Positions 6,529 through 9,954 of a stretch of DNA of 9,954 nt are shown here, piece after piece. Position 1 is the stretch's first letter, and every line of letters starts with the position of its first letter. The position numbers and the translations under genes are program-made. The notes beneath the pieces were generated by a model. That model had not been told where the DNA came from. It did not search any database and worked only from the letters and a program-made list of their open reading frames with translations. Source of the stretch: an uncultured Eubacteriaceae bacterium (GTDB lineage: Bacteria > Bacillota > Clostridia > Oscillospirales > Acutalibacteraceae); NCBI GenBank assembly GCA_937905915.1, contig CALCVR010000352.1, forward strand, positions 1 to 9,954, in the 5' to 3' direction.

Positions 6529-7920
6529 TTACTTCCTCTTTTTTTCCACCCAGCCTGGTTTATTGACTTGACGGGCCCGGGCAATGCCCAAAGCACTCTC
6601 CGGAACCGGTTCGGTAATGGTAGAACCGGCCGCCGTATAGGCATAGTCGCCTACCGTCACCGGCGCCACCAGGTTGGTATTGCAGCCGATAAAGCAGTGA
6701 TCTCCTACGGTACAGCGATTTTTTTCCTGGCCGTCGTAGTTTACAGTGACACAGCCGCAGCCAAAGTTGACCCCAGTCCCCACATCGGAATCCCCCACAT
6801 AAGTCAAATGTGGAACTTTGGACCCTTCCCCTATATTGGAATTTTTGATTTCCACAAAGTCGCCGATTTTGACCTTGGCCGACAAATGGGTACCCGGGCG
6901 GATATGCACAAAAGGTCCAGCCGTTACCCCTTCCCCAACAGTGGACTGGTAACATTGCACAGCGTTTAGCATACAATCATTGGCCACGGTACTATTTTCA
7001 ATCAAACTATTGGGACCAATGACACAGTTTGAACCAATGTCCGTTTTGCCTCGCAAAATGGTGCCGGGCAGCAGGCACGTATTGGATCCTATGGTCACGT
7101 CAGGCCCCACTAAAATGCCGTCGGTACAGGGGATATCCACCCCGTCATTCATTAATTGCTCCAGAATACGGCGGCGGGCCTTTGCCGTTAGGCCATTGAG
7201 TTGAGCTCTGGTGTTGGCGCCGCACACCACATCTCCTGTATCGGCGGCAAAGGCGTCCACCCGGCATCCCTTATCTAAAAGCAGGGAAAGGGTATCGGTA
7301 AGATAATATTCCCCCGCTTTATTGTTGTTTGTAATCTTAGGAAGCACTTCCAACAGCCCGTCGGCCGTAAACCAATAGGCCCCCGAGTTTACCTCCCGGA
7401 TGGCTTTTACCGCTTCGCTTGCATCCTTTTCCTCCACAATGGAGTTGACGGTGCCGTCGTTGTCGTCCCGGACAATGCGTCCATAGCCGGCTGGATTCTC
7501 CAACTTAGCTGAAATAACCGTAGCGGCATTGCCATCCTCCTGGTGAGCCGTTAGGGCGCCGCGGATATTTTTACTGTCCATAAGGGGCGCGTCGCCGCAC
7601 AGGACCAACACATTTCCTCCCTTATGGGCGGCAATAAAATCGGATGCCTGCATCACGGCATGTCCTGTTCCCAATCTCGGCTCCTGCAACACCGTCTGGC
7701 AAGAGCCTTCCAGATGCTGTCCATCCAGCAGATGCTGTTCCACCAAATGGCCTTTATGGCCAGTGACCACGCAAATATCCTCAATGCCCGCGCCTCGGAC
7801 TGCGTCAATGACCCAATCCAGCATAGGCTTAAACAATACTTCACACAACACTTTAGGGGCGTCAGACTTCATCCGTTTGCCCTCGCCGCCTGCTAATATA
7901 ACGGCACAATTCTGTTCCAA
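6529..7920 (-). CDS. glmU: Bifunctional UDP-GlcNAc pyrophosphorylase / glucosamine-1-phosphate acetyltransferase
   Basis: This 463-residue cytosolic enzyme acetylates glucosamine 1-phosphate and then couples it to UTP, giving UDP-GlcNAc for peptidoglycan and teichoic acids. The N-terminal uridylyltransferase has LAGGEGKRM (9-17), QEPRLGTGHAV (79-89), the metal-binding GDAP (109-112), EVNSG (176-180) and YYLTD (205-209). The C-terminal left-handed beta-helix has RPGT (341-344) and HLTYVGD with catalytic His371, then NYDG (394-397). The E. coli enzyme has 456 residues. The start is a TTG at 7920. The first in-frame ATG is Met17, at the end of the nucleotide-binding loop, and an in-frame stop lies 8 codons upstream of the TTG. 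GGAAAGGGG (7930-7938) stands 9 nt before the TTG. It is the first gene of the unit led by the promoter at 7984-8012. Confidence 0.97.
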   Translation of the reverse strand: MEQNCAVILAGGEGKRMKSDAPKVLCEVLFKPMLDWVIDAVRGAGIEDICVVTGHKGHLVEQHLLDGQHLEGSCQTVLQEPRLGTGHAVMQASDFIAAHKGGNVLVLCGDAPLMDSKNIRGALTAHQEDGNAATVISAKLENPAGYGRIVRDDNDGTVNSIVEEKDASEAVKAIREVNSGAYWFTADGLLEVLPKITNNNKAGEYYLTDTLSLLLDKGCRVDAFAADTGDVVCGANTRAQLNGLTAKARRRILEQLMNDGVDIPCTDGILVGPDVTIGSNTCLLPGTILRGKTDIGSNCVIGPNSLIENSTVANDCMLNAVQCYQSTVGEGVTAGPFVHIRPGTHLSAKVKIGDFVEIKNSNIGEGSKVPHLTYVGDSDVGTGVNFGCGCVTVNYDGQEKNRCTVGDHCFIGCNTNLVAPVTVGDYAYTAAGSTITEPVPESALGIARARQVNKPGWVEKKRK

Positions 7921-7983
7921 ATTTTCAGACCCCTTTCCATCTCAGATCAGCCGCAAGGCTTTTCCTTTTCACTCAATATGGAT

Positions 7984-8012
7984 ATTATCTCAATTTTCAT
8001 CCTGATTTTCAA
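7984..8012 (-). promoter_or_regulatory. Strong vegetative promoter of glmU
   Basis: TTGAAA (8007-8012), a 17-nt spacer and GATAAT (7984-7989) on the minus strand match the sigma-A consensus at five of six positions in each box with ideal spacing. Transcription would start near 7977, giving a leader of about 57 nt. It lies between the terminator of the upstream unit and glmU and probably drives glmU, prs and the acetyltransferase. The remainder of the 198-nt gap shows no other feature I can name. Confidence 0.8.
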
Positions 8013-8066
8013 GCACTATTCCCTAGTTTTTTGCAATTACGTCCTTCCCCCATGGCAAGGCAAAGA

Positions 8067-8110
8067 GGAAAAATACCCCCGCAGAACCTAAAGCAGGACT
8101 CTGCAGGGGG
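8067..8110 (-). terminator. Intrinsic terminator of the yfhO-gtrB unit
   Basis: On the minus strand CCCCC-T-GCAG (8101-8110) pairs with CTGCGGGGG (8076-8084), a 9-bp stem with a one-base bulge and a 16-nt loop. It is followed by TATTTTTCC. It begins 8 nt after the glycosyltransferase stop and cleanly separates this unit from the glmU promoter. Confidence 0.88.
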
Positions 8111-8118
8111 ATCTCTCA

Positions 8119-9075
8119 TTACTGCTGCAAAAATTCGTCGATAAAGTACTTGGGTCTGGCCTTGACTTCGCTGTAAATTTTACCGATGTATTCGCCACAT
8201 ACTCCCAAGCATAGAAGCTGGATGCCTCCCAGCAGCCAGATGGATGCTACAATGGCTGTCCATCCCGACACAGCCATGCCGATCATTTTTGAGATCAAGG
8301 CATACAAAAGTCCTATGACGCTGAGAACTGCTATTATAACTCCCAGTCCTGAAATCAGCCGGATAGGCTTGACCGAAAAGGATGTGATGCCGTCAAACGC
8401 AAGGGCCAACATCTTTTTCAAAGGATACTTGGATTCCCCGGCAAACCGCTCGTGGCGGTCATAAAACACCGTAGCTGTTTTATATCCGATGGTGGGGACA
8501 ATGCCTCGTAAAAACAGATTCACCTCTTTGTATTCCGACAAGGCGTCCAAGGCCCGTTTGGACATCAGACGATAGTCGGCATGGTTATATACTACCTCTA
8601 CGCCTAAGGCGTTCATGATTTTATAGAATCCTTGGGCGGTGGATCGCTTAAAGAAGGTATCGGTATCCCTCTTATTACGTACACCGTACACAATGTCGCA
8701 TCCTTCGTTGAACTTCTCTAAAAACTGATTGATCACATCGATGTCGTCCTGAAGGTCGGCGTCCAAAGAGATGGCGCAGTCACAATACTGCCGAGCAGTC
8801 ATCAGCCCGGCTAAAACAGCGTTTTGGTGCCCCCGGTTGCGGGACAGTTTTAGTCCGCAGACATATTTATTTTCCTTGTGAAGCTGTGTGATAAGCTCCC
8901 AGGTCTTATCCTTACTGCCATCGTTGACCAAAAGAATACGACTTTTTTCATCGGCTAGGCCCAGACGCACCAGCTCTTCCATCTTTTCAATGAGACGTTT
9001 CCCTGTCTCCGGCAACACCTGTTCCTCATTGTAACAGGGTACCACCAAATACACAGTTGACAATGGTGCACACAT
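8119..9075 (-). CDS. GtrB/CsbB-type polyprenyl-phosphate glycosyltransferase
   Basis: This 318-residue membrane-anchored family 2 glycosyltransferase would transfer a sugar from a nucleotide donor to undecaprenyl phosphate on the inner face of the membrane. The GT-A domain shows VPCYNEE (12-18), VNDGSKDKT (50-58) and the metal-binding DADLQDD (105-111). HADYRLMS (165-172) and RFAGESKYPLKKM (210-222) are typical of the GtrB/DPM1 group. Two membrane segments lie at about 240-262 and 272-295. E. coli GtrB and B. subtilis CsbB have the same plan and size. The donor sugar cannot be read from the sequence. The ATG at 9075 has only a poor site (AGAGTAAGG abutting it). A TTG four codons later is an alternative, so the exact start is uncertain. 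yfhO ends 18 nt upstream, so they probably form one operon. Confidence 0.93.
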   Translation of the reverse strand: MCAPLSTVYLVVPCYNEEQVLPETGKRLIEKMEELVRLGLADEKSRILLVNDGSKDKTWELITQLHKENKYVCGLKLSRNRGHQNAVLAGLMTARQYCDCAISLDADLQDDIDVINQFLEKFNEGCDIVYGVRNKRDTDTFFKRSTAQGFYKIMNALGVEVVYNHADYRLMSKRALDALSEYKEVNLFLRGIVPTIGYKTATVFYDRHERFAGESKYPLKKMLALAFDGITSFSVKPIRLISGLGVIIAVLSVIGLLYALISKMIGMAVSGWTAIVASIWLLGGIQLLCLGVCGEYIGKIYSEVKARPKYFIDEFLQQ

Positions 9076-9093
9076 CCTTACTCTATCAAGTTT

Positions 9094-9954
9094 TTATTGG
9101 TCTTCATTAGAAGGACTTTCGCGCCCATCTTCTGACAGATTGGATTGTTCCCCAGGTGGCAAATGCTCTGGTGATTCAGGTGGGAACATAAGGGACAAAT
9201 CTTTGAGATAATAGGTTTCGATGCTATCATCCTCATTGTTGTGACGAAGGATCTCGTCCTCCGGTTGTGTGACGGCCAAGCGGCGTGCTTTCCGGCGGCT
9301 AAGAGCCCGCATGCCAAAGAAATAAAGCAGGAATATCACAAAAGAGATTCCCGTTATCATCAGTCCAAGAGGCAGACCGGGCGTCATATAGTTAAACCGG
9401 ATGGTACTCGTCCCGGGAGGACACCATACCGCCATAAAGCCCACATTGGTCTTTTCAATGACAGCGTCCACCCCGTTGACTTGGGCCGACCATCCCTCTT
9501 CCCACGGCACTGAGAAGAACAAGAGTTTGCCTTCTGAGTCCTCCGGCAGGGTGATGGTGGCGGTAAATCCAGTGTTGTCCCGGTCAAAAGTTTCGCAGGA
9601 ATATTCCCGTCTGTCAGCACAGTCTTCCGCCACAGCCTGATCAGAAGTATCCAACCATTCGCTTGTGTCGTAATGGGTCATGGTTCGTTCGTACTTTTCA
9701 GCTGCAAAGTCCTCCACTACCGCGGCATGCAGCAGCACACGTTGCCGCTGCTGTTCCGTCAAGGCGTCGTACTCAGACCGTGTGATGAAACTATCGTAGC
9801 AGAATCCCATGGGAATAAAGTTTTTGTTTTCATAGACATAATAGCCGTTTTGCCAATCCACATAGGTGTAATAATCATAATCGTCGTCGTTGGGACTTAA
9901 AGGTTCCCGGTCAAAGAGGTACCGCACCGACAAAAACGGCCTCAATAGGTAGTC
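9094..9954 (-). CDS. YfhO-family membrane protein, C-terminal part (runs off the window)
   Basis: The reading frame stays open to the right edge, so only the last 286 residues of a much larger protein are present. A TTG at 9945 is an internal leucine, not a start. The fragment begins with an extracytoplasmic region containing LSVRYLF and YENKNFIPMGFCYD. Next comes a beta-rich domain with SVPWEEGWSAQVNGVDA and VGFMAVWCPPGTSTIRFNYMTPGL, followed by a membrane helix (about fragment residues 197-214). This is the usual YfhO ending. YfhO proteins are predicted GT-C-type transferases that move a lipid-linked sugar onto teichoic acids or similar polymers outside the cell. The adjacent CsbB-type gene fits that role. 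After the last helix is an arginine/lysine cluster (RRKARR), then a long acidic, proline-rich cytoplasmic tail of about 65 residues, which looks disordered. Confidence 0.85.
   Translation of the reverse strand, partial: DYLLRPFLSVRYLFDREPLSPNDDDYDYYTYVDWQNGYYVYENKNFIPMGFCYDSFITRSEYDALTEQQRQRVLLHAAVVEDFAAEKYERTMTHYDTSEWLDTSDQAVAEDCADRREYSCETFDRDNTGFTATITLPEDSEGKLLFFSVPWEEGWSAQVNGVDAVIEKTNVGFMAVWCPPGTSTIRFNYMTPGLPLGLMITGISFVIFLLYFFGMRALSRRKARRLAVTQPEDEILRHNNEDDSIETYYLKDLSLMFPPESPEHLPPGEQSNLSEDGRESPSNEDQ

Overview
All recognisable genes in this window lie on the minus strand, and together they match a conserved Firmicutes chromosomal neighbourhood. In transcription order, from high to low coordinates, the genes are yfhO (partial), a gtrB/csbB-type glycosyltransferase, glmU, prs, a maltose/galactoside-type O-acetyltransferase, pth, a 74-codon unknown ORF, and mfd. 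The order glmU-prs-X-pth-Y-mfd matches Bacillus subtilis glmU-prs-ctc-spoVC(pth)-fin-mfd. Moderate-to-high GC, strong Shine-Dalgarno sites and intrinsic terminators suggest a member of the Clostridia, possibly an Oscillospiraceae/Ruminococcaceae-like gut anaerobe. That placement is inference.

Right part (8067-9954): the C-terminal end of a YfhO-family membrane protein runs off the window. It is followed 18 nt later by a GT2 glycosyltransferase with two C-terminal membrane segments. The pair resembles the CsbB/YfhO systems that decorate cell-envelope polymers via an undecaprenyl-phosphate-linked sugar. A strong intrinsic terminator ends this unit.

Middle (4902-8012): a near-consensus sigma-A-type promoter drives glmU (TTG start), then prs, then the acetyltransferase. 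GlmU makes UDP-GlcNAc for the cell wall and Prs makes PRPP for nucleotide synthesis. The acetyltransferase sits where B. subtilis has ctc. Its last ten codons lie inside a 100-bp tandem repeat (2.7 copies, 4665-4935) that fills most of the gap before pth. A terminator-like hairpin stands just 22 nt upstream of the pth start codon.

Left part (1-4518): pth (peptidyl-tRNA recycling) is followed, with an 8-nt overlap, by an unrecognised 74-codon ORF in the slot of fin. mfd (transcription-coupled repair) has its own promoter and a leader with several inverted repeats, and ends at a probably bidirectional terminator.

Most of the window is ordinary housekeeping DNA, and I see no clear new multi-gene system. 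The points most worth checking are the 100-bp repeat that forms a gene's C-terminus, the small ORF in the fin slot, the palindromic mfd leader, and the hairpin in front of pth.
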